A stretch of DNA of 6,005 nt from Candidatus Peregrinibacteria bacterium UBA1369 (GCA_002305925.1 DBRL01000004.1:4319-10323); one strand, 5' to 3'. Positions 1 to 6,005 are shown, counted from the stretch's first letter. Notes: generated by a model not told the origin, from the letters alone. Program-made: numbers and translations.

Positions 1-303
1 AGGAATGACAACGCCCTAGAACGTTTTGACCTCTCTCAATCTTTGCTGGGCGATGGTTACCGGCACTTGACCAGGTCGGTATCCGTTTAAAGCTACTCGG
101 TGAAGTACTTTAGCCTTTATGGCTTCTACATTCACTACCGGTCTTCACTGGCCGGCGGGTGGTCCGTGGCAGGACTGTAAAAAACAGCCAAAGCCTAGGC
201 AATGATTCGGATAGGTCAATCCACAAATCTCAAAAAACAAAAACAAAAGCTAGAGTTCTCACCAATATTAATTTTTGAGGACCCATTAGCGCCTGAGATT
301 TGG
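1..303 (+). other. Unassigned, hairpin-rich transcribed segment (possible structured RNA or 3' UTR)
   Basis: No protein gene is convincing here. Frame 1 is open to a TAA at 88-90 and again to a TAA at 178-180, but each run is only about 29 codons. By eye the plus strand folds into successive hairpins. One pairs 55-62 with 77-84 (seven pairs and one T-T mismatch). A long one pairs 100-104 with 131-135, 105-107 with 127-129 and 112-115 with 121-124 around the loop 116-120, giving twelve Watson-Crick pairs with a bulged A130. Others pair 138-143 with 150-155, 162-165 with 172-175, and alternatively 172-178 with 184-189. The stretch 181-303 is A-rich and less structured. A strong rightward terminator follows directly. 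I looked for signatures of tmRNA, RNase P RNA, 5S rRNA, 23S rRNA end and SRP RNA and found none, so the identity is unknown. It may be the end of a non-coding RNA or the 3' UTR of a gene lying left of the window. Confidence 0.4.
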
Positions 304-329
304 ACCCCCACTTCGGTGGGGGTTTTTTT
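304..329 (+). terminator. Rho-independent terminator reading rightward
   Basis: A perfect 8-bp stem (ACCCCCAC at 304-311 with GTGGGGGT at 316-323) is capped by a TTCG tetraloop with a C-G closing pair, the most stable loop type. It runs straight into a seven-T tract (323-329). There is no A-tract on the left side, so it should work for plus-strand transcripts only. It therefore ends whatever is transcribed through 1-303 and is not the terminator of the minus-strand gene at 392-823. The 62 bp from 330 to 391 hold nothing that I can identify. Confidence 0.93.
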
Positions 330-391
330 ATGGTCTGATGTCCAGGCAGAATACAGCCGCTGTCTGTGGCTTTCCAAGCCCTGGGTTTCAA

Positions 392-823
392 CTAAAGCAC
401 TATGCCCAAATCGTCGATTGCCTTCAGCACAGCATCCTGGAACAGCGCCTCTTTTTCGCGCAACCTTTCCTCTTCCTCATTTAGTTTGCGGCCTTGTCCC
501 AAAGATTGCCGGATCTGACGTTTGAGCAGAGTAAACTTCAATTGATCCAGGTCCAGCAGGCCGGCATTGTCGACGCGGCAAAGTTCCACCATGATCTGCT
601 GTCGGTACTCAAAGCAGACCCGGTCGGGGTGATCGGCCGGCAATTTGGCATATTCCTTGGCGCGCTCTGCCAGATAGGAAAGCTTCCCCATGAGAAAACG
701 ATAGGTTTCACGGCCGGGTTTCATTCTGATCATCGGGCCGGGAGGTGGCATATAGTCAAAGAGCTGATCGGGAATTTCATGGTCCGGCGGAGGCAGAGAG
801 GGTTTGAAATTGATGTCTTTCAT
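392..823 (-). CDS. Hypothetical protein, 143 aa, function not recognised
   Basis: I do not recognise this protein. ATG at 823 is the first possible start: an in-frame TAG lies four codons upstream with no alternative start codon between. The stop is TAG at 392-394. No Shine-Dalgarno sequence is visible (the leader ends TTCCAGCCA). The first 40 residues are proline-rich (P11-P13, P26-P28, P30, P36). The rest is strongly charged and predicted by eye to be mainly alpha-helical, with an amphipathic stretch around residues 39-60 and a Glu/Arg/Lys-rich helix around 115-130 (EEEERLREKE). There is no signal peptide or membrane segment, so it is probably cytosolic. The only cysteines are at about residues 70 and 82, too isolated for a metal site. 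It is divergent from the RNB nuclease gene and shares its 155-bp upstream region, so the two may be co-regulated. Coding is favoured over the overlapping plus-strand frames because of its ordinary soluble-protein composition and the divergent layout. Confidence 0.7.
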   Translation of the reverse strand: MKDINFKPSLPPPDHEIPDQLFDYMPPPGPMIRMKPGRETYRFLMGKLSYLAERAKEYAKLPADHPDRVCFEYRQQIMVELCRVDNAGLLDLDQLKFTLLKRQIRQSLGQGRKLNEEEERLREKEALFQDAVLKAIDDLGIVL

Positions 824-877
824 TGGCTGGAACTATTAAGACGTTTTTGAAAATTACACAAATATAAAACACGAACA

Positions 878-913
878 GGTCAACACTTGTCAAATCAAAG
901 AAAAGTTTGACAA
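878..913. promoter_or_regulatory. Divergent intergenic dyad, candidate operator
   Basis: TTGTCAAA (887-894) and TTTGACAA (906-913) form a perfect 8-bp inverted repeat separated by 11 bp, with half-site centres 19 bp apart. A further GTCAA at 879-883 repeats the left half-site core (889-893) in the same orientation exactly 10 bp away, one helical turn. The sites sit between the divergent genes at 392-823 and 979-2751. Each TTGAC core also resembles a -35 box: TTGACA on the plus strand at 907-912, TTGACA on the minus strand at 888-893, and TTGACC on the minus strand at 878-883. On the minus strand, TTGACC (878-883) followed after 19 bp by TGTAAT (853-858) is a weak promoter candidate for the small gene. 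The symmetry fits a dimeric repressor controlling both genes, or simply two back-to-back promoters. No regulator gene is adjacent. Confidence 0.35.
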
Positions 914-940
914 TATAAGTAAGACACATTTAAATATAAT
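907..940 (+). promoter_or_regulatory. Candidate promoter of the RNB nuclease gene
   Basis: A perfect -35 hexamer TTGACA (907-912) and a perfect -10 hexamer TATAAT (935-940) occur in the AT-rich region before the gene. They are 22 bp apart, longer than the 16-18 bp sigma70 optimum. With a 17-bp spacer the -10 would be TTAAAT (930-935), a poorer match. Either TATAAT works with a weak -35, or the TTGACA belongs to the adjoining dyad. A start near 947 would leave a leader of about 30 nt before ATG 979. Confidence 0.35.
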
Positions 941-978
941 TTGTCTGTCTGCCGCACCGCATTTTACCACTCCAATAA

Positions 979-2751
979 ATGCTGAAACTGCCCGGCTACA
1001 ATCTGAGCGAGCTGCCCGGTAAATTCCCCGATGCCGTTCTGAAAGAGGCCAAAAAAGCGGTCTTTCGTGATGAAGTGTTTCGCGACCGCGAAGAGGTGAA
1101 AGGCTTTACCATTGACGATATTGAGTCGGCCGATTTGGACGATGCCATTTGGCTGGAAAAAATTGGTCGTGGTTGGCGCGTCCAGGTGACCATCAGCGAT
1201 GTGGACACTCTGGTCAGAAAAGATTCATATATTGATCTGGAGGCTCTCTCACGTGTGCACACGCATTATTTTCCGGCCCGTGAACAGGGAGAGAGAACAC
1301 TGCCCCGCTATTCTATACCCATGTTGCCGCATGTGCTTTCTGACTATCGTTTGAGCCTGCGCGAGGGCCAATTACGGCCCACCATCACCGTGGAAGTTAC
1401 CCTGTCTCCACAGTTGAAGCTGCTCGGCATACAGGTAAAGAAAACCGCCCTCCGTTCTCTGCGCCGCCTTGGTTTGCGCGAGTACGCCGCTACCAGGGTA
1501 ATCGGCGACCCGGGTCTGCCGCTCTGGAATTATTATCAGTTGGCGCGGGGCCTCAATAGTAAACGCTGGTCGGAGGGGCAGGGTATAGCTTTCCAGGAAC
1601 TCAGCGAGGGGATCCGCACCAACGAGGATGGTGTGGTGGAGGAGGGTAGTCTCTCGGTTTCCAGCCTGGTGGTACAGGAATTCATGGTCCTGGCCAATCA
1701 TGCCGTCGGCATATTGCTGCGGGAAAATAGACGGCTGGCCCCTTTTCGCAATCACCTGCCGGATCGTCGCAAGGCACCAACGCGTCAGCAGATTATCGCG
1801 GAAATTGAACGTACTTCCGACTATCTGCAATTGGTGGACAATCTTCGCTCCACCTACAATAAATTTCTTGGTTCAGCTCGCTACGAGGCCAAACCGGGCC
1901 AACATTTCGGTATCGGCTTGCCGGTATATATTCATTTTACTTCACCGATACGTCGCTATGCCGATTTGGTAGCCCACCGCGTGGTCAAAGCGCTGATTGA
2001 CGGGGAACGTCCGCCCTATCGCCGCGCCGAAATGATTCAATTGTGCAGCTACCTCAATCAGCGCGCCCGTCGCCTGGCCACTTTGCGCAGCATCCAGAGC
2101 GGCACCAATTCGCTGCACAATTACCGTAGTTATGGACACCTGCTGCAGCGGGAGAAAAAACGGCGGGAAGATTTTGTAGTCAAATTGCTGGATTTCCTCA
2201 AAGAACATCGCATCGGTAACGCTTTTTTTGAATTTTCCGCCAGTGACGGTTTCAACATTGAATTAACCTGCCGGGCCGCCGTGCGTTTCGAAAAAGTGCG
2301 CCATCAGGTGCTGGTTACGGCACGGGCCGACAAACAGACGGTCAAAAACGAGGCGGCCCGGCTGCTTTATCGCAAAATCCGCAGTCTGGTTGCCGGAGCA
2401 GGCAAAGCGGGGAGGGGACGGAACAGCGATGACAGAAGCGCCGCCCAGGCACATCGCCCTCACAGCGAGAGTAAAACAGAGGGGCCGCTGGCCGAAATAT
2501 ATCAGTATTGTCAGGAGCAAAATCTGGAAACACCGACTTTTCATTATGAATGCTGGAGCGGCGGCCCGGGCCCGATCAGCTGCCATTGCCGCCTCAGCGA
2601 AGCTCTCCGCGTCACCGGTTATGGTGAGACGCGTGAAGCTTCCCGCCGGGCCGCCGCCGCGAAAATGCTTGAATACCTTAAATCAGGGCAGCGCCTGCCC
2701 TACGGCTCCATCAAACCACCGCCGCTGCCTCCGGTGCTGCCGCCGCGTTAA
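979..2751 (+). CDS. RNB-domain (RNase II/R family) 3'-5' exoribonuclease with two C-terminal dsRBDs
   Basis: The protein has 590 residues. The RNB catalytic core spans about residues 15-375. It has the metal-binding signature TIDDIESADLDDA at 44-56, where D46, D52, D54 and D55 match the four catalytic aspartates of E. coli RNase II (D201, D207, D209, D210). It also has HFTSPIRRYADL at 319-330, which carries the conserved catalytic-site arginine. The nuclease should therefore be active, degrading RNA processively from the 3' end in the cytoplasm. The usual N-terminal cold-shock domains are absent: the core starts almost at once, and an in-frame TAA at 976-978 directly precedes ATG 979, so no longer start exists. 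The C-terminal S1 domain is also absent. In its place are two dsRNA-binding domains, about 396-468 (helix-2 motif KQTVKNEAA at 452-460) and about 502-568 (GYGETREASRRAAA at 547-560). They are joined by a Gly/Arg/Ser-rich linker (470-501). A proline-rich tail (580-590) ends the protein. No Shine-Dalgarno sequence is visible. It could be annotated as RNase R (rnr), but the architecture differs, so no symbol is given. Confidence 0.93.
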   Translation: MLKLPGYNLSELPGKFPDAVLKEAKKAVFRDEVFRDREEVKGFTIDDIESADLDDAIWLEKIGRGWRVQVTISDVDTLVRKDSYIDLEALSRVHTHYFPAREQGERTLPRYSIPMLPHVLSDYRLSLREGQLRPTITVEVTLSPQLKLLGIQVKKTALRSLRRLGLREYAATRVIGDPGLPLWNYYQLARGLNSKRWSEGQGIAFQELSEGIRTNEDGVVEEGSLSVSSLVVQEFMVLANHAVGILLRENRRLAPFRNHLPDRRKAPTRQQIIAEIERTSDYLQLVDNLRSTYNKFLGSARYEAKPGQHFGIGLPVYIHFTSPIRRYADLVAHRVVKALIDGERPPYRRAEMIQLCSYLNQRARRLATLRSIQSGTNSLHNYRSYGHLLQREKKRREDFVVKLLDFLKEHRIGNAFFEFSASDGFNIELTCRAAVRFEKVRHQVLVTARADKQTVKNEAARLLYRKIRSLVAGAGKAGRGRNSDDRSAAQAHRPHSESKTEGPLAEIYQYCQEQNLETPTFHYECWSGGPGPISCHCRLSEALRVTGYGETREASRRAAAAKMLEYLKSGQRLPYGSIKPPPLPPVLPPR

Positions 2752-2764
2752 TCTTTGGGCCACC

Positions 2765-5764
2765 TTAATTTTGGGCGATTTCCGCCTCCAGCGTCTCCAC
2801 CCGGGTCTTGACTGCCTCAAATTGAGCGACGCGTTCAGCCACCAGGTCGGGATCGGCTTTCTCGCGGAATCCGGGAGTCAGAATCTTTTCCAGTTGCGAC
2901 AATTCGGCGCGGCTCTTTGCCAGCCCATCCTCCAACATGGCGCGGAATTTAACTTTTTCCTCTGCCGTGGATGCAATCAGCACTTTGCCGGAAACAAAAG
3001 GTTTCACCACTGCGGTCTTGGCCTCCAAATCTGCAAAATCCACCGCCGCCAGTCTGGCCGCCAGGTCGAGCATGCCTGCGCTGACGGAAAAATCGGGACA
3101 GATCGTTAATTTGTCTTTGAACCCTTTGCCCAGAGCCTTGCGGAACTCGCGCGCAGCTGTGACCAGGTCAATCATTTTTTGCATTTCCACTGCCGCCTCC
3201 CGGTAATTTTTCGCCTCATAGCCTTCAACCTGCAGAAAATGTTTCTCGGCCAGCATTTTTTCACTGCCAAAACGGGCCATTTCTTCGTGGATGGCTTCAC
3301 TGAAAAAGGGCATGAAGGGATGAATCATCTGCATTATCCCATCAAAGACCGTGAACATCGTTCCCTTGATCTCTTCGGTGTTTTCGCTGGCTGTTTCCAG
3401 CTCAATCTTGGCAATTTCCAGATACCAGGCGCAGAAGTAATCCCAGCTGAAATGATAAATCAGCTCCAGGGCAACGCTGAATTCATAATTGTCCATTTTC
3501 TGGCGATAGGCCTCCTGAACCTCCTGCAGCCTGCCCAGTATCCATTTCGAGCTGTTCATTTTCAGACTGGCGTAGTCGGGGGCGCGCAGCTTGTAGTCGC
3601 CCTCGCCCTTCAGTGCCACCAGCTTGGCGGCGTTCCAGATTTTATTCAGGTATTTGGCGAAAGCATCAATCTTTTTTTCATTGAATTTAACATCCAGGCC
3701 GGCTGTCGATCCCAGTATCATGCCGGCGCGGAGTGCGTCGGCGCCATATTTGTCGAGCATTTCGCGCGGCTCGATGCCATTGTTTTTTGACTTGGACATT
3801 TTTTGTCCTTTGGCATCGCGGATCAGACCGGTGAAATAGATGTTTTTCCAGGGTATTTCGTTATGACGATAGGCCGTCAGAATCAGCATGCGGCAGGCCC
3901 AGAAGAGCAGGATATCTCTGCCCATCACCATTGTGTGCGTCGGGAAAAATTCGCTGGCACCTGGATTGTCCGGGTCGAGCAGTCCCAGGCTGGTCAGGGT
4001 AGAAAAAGGCCATTGGCCGGAGGAAAACCAGGTGTCAAAAGTGTCGCTTTCCTGTTCCCAGCCCTCACCCTGCGGGGCTTCCTTGCCGACGTAAATTTCT
4101 TCGGCCGGAGTGTCTTTCTGCCTGTACCAGACAGGCATGCGATGCCCCCAGATAATCTGTCGGGAAATATTCCAGTCGCGCAGATTTTCCAGCCATTGGA
4201 CAATCTGTTCCTTCAGGCGGGCCGGATAGACCTTGATGCGGCCGGAATTAATCAGCTCCAGGGCGCGCTTTTTCAGACTCAGTCCTTCCTTGTCGACATT
4301 GACAAACCACTGTGAGGAAATCAGTGGTTCGATCACATCTTTGCCGCGCTCGGCAATCGGTACCTTATGCGTAAAATCCCCCACCGAAAGCAGCACCCCC
4401 AGCTTCTCCAGATCCTCCACCAGCCTCGCGCGGCAGGCCTCCACGCTCATGCCCTCATAGGGCTGGCCGGCGGCGGGAGTCATTTTGCCGAATTTGTCGA
4501 TCACCTGGATCTGCTGCAGCTGGTGGTCATTGCCAATGTCATAGTCGGTGAAGTCGTGGGCCGGAGTAATTTTAACCGCTCCCGTACCGAAACCTATTTC
4601 AATTCTCTCGTCGGCGATAATTTCCACTTCGCGTCCAACTACCGGCAGACGCAATTTTTTGCCGATCAGATGGGCATAGCGCTGGTCCAGGGGGTGCACG
4701 GCCACCGCCGTGTCGCCCAGCATTGTCTCGGGACGGGTGGTAGCAACCACGACATTTTCGCGGTCGTCCAGCTCCGGCACCAGATCCACCAGTGTCAGGC
4801 CCGTCGCCGGGTCTTCGCCGTCGCTTGAATGATCGGCCGGTTTTTCCGCCAGCGCGGCGATTTTGCCGCGCACATTTTCATCATATTTGGCCAGCATTTC
4901 CTCGCGTCCGCTTTCGCCCGCTGCCGGAAGCTGCCGGATTTGATAAATCACATATTGCCTTTCGATCTCCACCCCATCGGCGTCAGTCTTTTGCACCAGC
5001 ATTTCGCCAATTTTCAGCTCCGCGCCGCCGCCCGGCAGCACCAGCAGCCAATGATTGCCGCTGTCCCGCAGCAGCTCCGCGCCCTCCAGTCCGGCCAGCT
5101 CCACGCGGCGGCGCTCCGGCCACTGCACGGCTTCGGTCAGGGGATACTTGATTCTCCAGAGCTTGCCTTTTTCTTCCCTGTATTCCACCTCCACATCGGA
5201 AATAGAGGTCTGCGAATAGACCGACCAGTGCACCATGCGACTGCCCCGATAGACCAGGCCGTCCCGCCACATACGGATAAAGGTGTCATAGACGACTTCA
5301 CTCACCCCGGGGGCCAGTGTAAAAATTTCCCGTCCGAAATCCGCGGACATCCCCAGCGATTTTTCCTGCTCGCGCATGTAGGACGAACGGTCGATGCAGA
5401 AGTCATAACAACTCTTCCAAAAATCCTCGCGGCTCATCTTTTCGATTTCCACGCCCTCGGCACGCAGTTTGCGCTCATAGACGACCTGCGTCTGGATGCC
5501 GGCGTGATCCTTGCCGGGAACCAGCACTACGCGTTCTCCTTTCAGGCGATGATAGCGGCCCATGATGTCCATTACGGTGTGCCCATAGCAGTGTCCCAGG
5601 TGCATTTCGCCGTTGGCATTGGGCGGAGGCATGGTTATGTCAAAAACCGGAGCGTCCGCGGCAGAGTTTTCCTGGCTTTTCTCCAGCGTGAAGCAGCCGC
5701 TTTCTTCCCAGCGGCGGTACAGTTCTTTTTCCGATTTGCGGAAGTCAAAATGTTGATCGAGCAT
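2765..5764 (-). CDS. valS: Valine--tRNA ligase (ValRS)
   Basis: This class I aminoacyl-tRNA synthetase charges tRNA-Val with valine in the cytoplasm and edits mischarged threonine. I chose ATG 5764 (MLDQHFDFRKSEKELYRRWEE), which gives 999 aa and starts where ValS proteins normally start. An in-frame ATG at 5818 would add 18 residues unlike the family. Neither start has a Shine-Dalgarno sequence. In order, numbered from 5764: PPPNANG (46-52) with the HIGH motif HLGH (55-58); PGKDHAG (83-89); the CP1 editing domain with TTRPETMLGDTAVAVHP (342-358) and GTGAVKITPAHDFTDYDIG (393-411); KVPIAERGKDVIEP (467-480); DTFDTWFSSGQWPF (574-587); KMSKS (655-659); a helical anticodon-binding domain (about 720-880); and a C-terminal coiled-coil arm (about 935-999) typical of ValS. 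Family members are usually about 870-950 aa. The excess is an insertion at about residues 213-332, between the KYPL and VVATTRPET segments. It converges on the RNB gene with 13 bp between the stop codons. Confidence 0.97.
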   Translation of the reverse strand: MLDQHFDFRKSEKELYRRWEESGCFTLEKSQENSAADAPVFDITMPPPNANGEMHLGHCYGHTVMDIMGRYHRLKGERVVLVPGKDHAGIQTQVVYERKLRAEGVEIEKMSREDFWKSCYDFCIDRSSYMREQEKSLGMSADFGREIFTLAPGVSEVVYDTFIRMWRDGLVYRGSRMVHWSVYSQTSISDVEVEYREEKGKLWRIKYPLTEAVQWPERRRVELAGLEGAELLRDSGNHWLLVLPGGGAELKIGEMLVQKTDADGVEIERQYVIYQIRQLPAAGESGREEMLAKYDENVRGKIAALAEKPADHSSDGEDPATGLTLVDLVPELDDRENVVVATTRPETMLGDTAVAVHPLDQRYAHLIGKKLRLPVVGREVEIIADERIEIGFGTGAVKITPAHDFTDYDIGNDHQLQQIQVIDKFGKMTPAAGQPYEGMSVEACRARLVEDLEKLGVLLSVGDFTHKVPIAERGKDVIEPLISSQWFVNVDKEGLSLKKRALELINSGRIKVYPARLKEQIVQWLENLRDWNISRQIIWGHRMPVWYRQKDTPAEEIYVGKEAPQGEGWEQESDTFDTWFSSGQWPFSTLTSLGLLDPDNPGASEFFPTHTMVMGRDILLFWACRMLILTAYRHNEIPWKNIYFTGLIRDAKGQKMSKSKNNGIEPREMLDKYGADALRAGMILGSTAGLDVKFNEKKIDAFAKYLNKIWNAAKLVALKGEGDYKLRAPDYASLKMNSSKWILGRLQEVQEAYRQKMDNYEFSVALELIYHFSWDYFCAWYLEIAKIELETASENTEEIKGTMFTVFDGIMQMIHPFMPFFSEAIHEEMARFGSEKMLAEKHFLQVEGYEAKNYREAAVEMQKMIDLVTAAREFRKALGKGFKDKLTICPDFSVSAGMLDLAARLAAVDFADLEAKTAVVKPFVSGKVLIASTAEEKVKFRAMLEDGLAKSRAELSQLEKILTPGFREKADPDLVAERVAQFEAVKTRVETLEAEIAQN

Positions 5765-5839
5765 CGTGTTTGGACTAATTGGATGACGCAGGTCGAATTT
5801 TAGCAGCAGCCACGCCATAAACCAATCCCAAAAAACAAT

Positions 5840-5867
5840 TTGAAATTTTCGCCGATTTTGCTATATT
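5840..5867 (+). promoter_or_regulatory. Sigma70-like promoter of the tRNA-Gly gene
   Basis: TTGAAA (5840-5845) and TATATT (5862-5867) are separated by 16 bp, and TG at 5859-5860 one base before the -10 makes it an extended -10 element. Transcription would start near 5874, about 25 nt before the mature tRNA 5' end at 5899. The same 134-bp region (5765-5898) must also carry the divergent valS promoter, for which I see no convincing hexamer pair. Confidence 0.6.
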
Positions 5868-5898
5868 CCATACGTCCAGCGTTTGATATTGCTCTTTT

Positions 5899-5972
5899 GC
5901 GGTACTAGTACAATGGTAGTACGCCGCCTTGCCAAGGCGGAGACACGGGTTCGATTCCCGTGTACCGCTCCA
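5899..5972 (+). tRNA. tRNA-Gly (anticodon GCC)
   Basis: The complete cloverleaf is 74 nt including an encoded CCA. The acceptor stem GCGGTAC (5899-5905) pairs perfectly with GTACCGC (5962-5968). The D stem GTAC/GTAC (5908-5911 with 5919-5922) encloses a loop containing GG. The anticodon stem CCGCC/GGCGG (5924-5928 with 5936-5940) encloses the loop TTGCCAA with anticodon GCC at 5931-5933. A 4-nt variable loop follows (5941-5944). The T stem ACGGG/CCCGT encloses TTCGATT (5950-5956). The discriminator base is T5969, as usual for bacterial tRNA-Gly, followed by CCA at 5970-5972. The anticodon reads GGC and GGT glycine codons. It is divergent from valS. Confidence 0.98.
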
Positions 5973-6005
5973 TGAAAAATTACAGCAGCCGCGCAGTGGC
6001 TGAGG
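5972..6005 (+). CDS. Possible start of a protein gene, cut by the window edge
   Basis: An ATG formed by the final A of the tRNA CCA end plus the next two bases (5972-5974) opens a frame, MKNYSSRAVAE, that is still open at the right edge. Eleven codons cannot establish a gene, and the only possible ribosome-binding region would lie within the tRNA sequence and shows no Shine-Dalgarno match. The residues loosely recall the N-terminus of 16S rRNA methyltransferase RsmB proteins, but this is speculation. A weak inverted repeat (CAGCC 5986-5990 with GGCTG 5998-6002) lies in the same bases. Without an attached T-tract in view I do not call it a terminator. Confidence 0.25.
   Translation, partial: MKNYSSRAVAE

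Noticed and set aside
1..180. Frame 1 as the 3' end of a protein gene (29 codons to TAA 88-90, then 29 more open codons to TAA 178-180)
   Set aside because: Both runs are short enough to occur by chance and neither resembles a known C-terminus. The dense hairpins argue for RNA instead. It is not excluded without sequence to the left.
1..303. tmRNA, RNase P RNA, 5S or 23S rRNA end, or SRP RNA
   Set aside because: The diagnostic conserved segments (T-arm and CCA end, RNase P core, 5S conserved blocks, SRP apical loop) are not present.
202..525. 107-codon plus-strand frame
   Set aside because: It runs straight through the intrinsic terminator at 304-329 and over the antisense of the 143-aa gene. 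The protein sequence is low in information and rich in Pro, Trp and Leu.
494..850. 118-codon plus-strand frame opposite the small gene
   Set aside because: It overlaps the minus-strand gene almost completely. The minus-strand reading has the better composition and fits the divergent arrangement.
2390..3109. 239-codon plus-strand frame spanning the RNB/valS junction
   Set aside because: It overlaps the dsRBD-coding end of the nuclease in another frame and the antisense of the valS C-terminus, and shows no family features.
4829..5803. 324-codon open frame on the plus strand, antisense to valS
   Set aside because: The product is crowded with His, Phe, Gln and Ala and has no recognisable motif. 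It lies wholly within the confidently identified valS gene and is a reverse-strand shadow of its codon usage.
5765..5818. 18-residue N-terminal extension of ValS from ATG 5818
   Set aside because: The extra residues (MAWLLLKFDLRHPISPNT) do not resemble ValS N-termini, and the family-like sequence starts at the internal methionine.

Overview
The window is bacterial chromosomal DNA with dense housekeeping-type coding and no mobile element, CRISPR array or phage gene. The valyl-tRNA synthetase has signature segments (PPPNANG, HLGH, the block around TFDTWFSSGQWPF) that remind me of ValS from Patescibacteria/CPR and other uncultured lineages. This is a recollection of family sequences, not a search, so the lineage call is weak. 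None of the three main genes has a visible Shine-Dalgarno sequence. The tRNA gene encodes its own CCA and has a conventional sigma70-like promoter.

Layout, left to right. Positions 1-303 hold no convincing gene but are rich in hairpins and end in a textbook intrinsic terminator (304-329) reading rightward. Something transcribed from the left, either a structured RNA or a long 3' untranslated region, therefore ends here. A small unrecognised protein gene (143 aa) lies on the minus strand at 392-823. A 155-bp AT-rich divergent intergenic region follows, containing a perfect 8-bp dyad that overlaps candidate promoter elements. On the plus strand, 979-2751 encodes an RNB-family (RNase II/R) exoribonuclease of unusual build. 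It has a catalytic core with no cold-shock domains in front, and two double-stranded-RNA-binding domains in place of the usual C-terminal S1 domain. It converges, with a 13-bp gap, on a minus-strand valS gene (2765-5764) of about 999 residues. That protein carries an insertion of roughly 100-120 residues at the start of its editing (CP1) domain. Beyond valS, divergently oriented, is tRNA-Gly(GCC) at 5899-5972 with its promoter. An open reading frame starting on the last base of the tRNA runs off the window.

The recognisable genes serve RNA metabolism and translation: RNA decay, valine charging and glycine tRNA. The orientations (divergent, convergent, divergent) mean there is no operon within the window. 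The item most worth following up is the RNB nuclease with tandem dsRBDs, together with its divergent unknown neighbour and the dyad between them.
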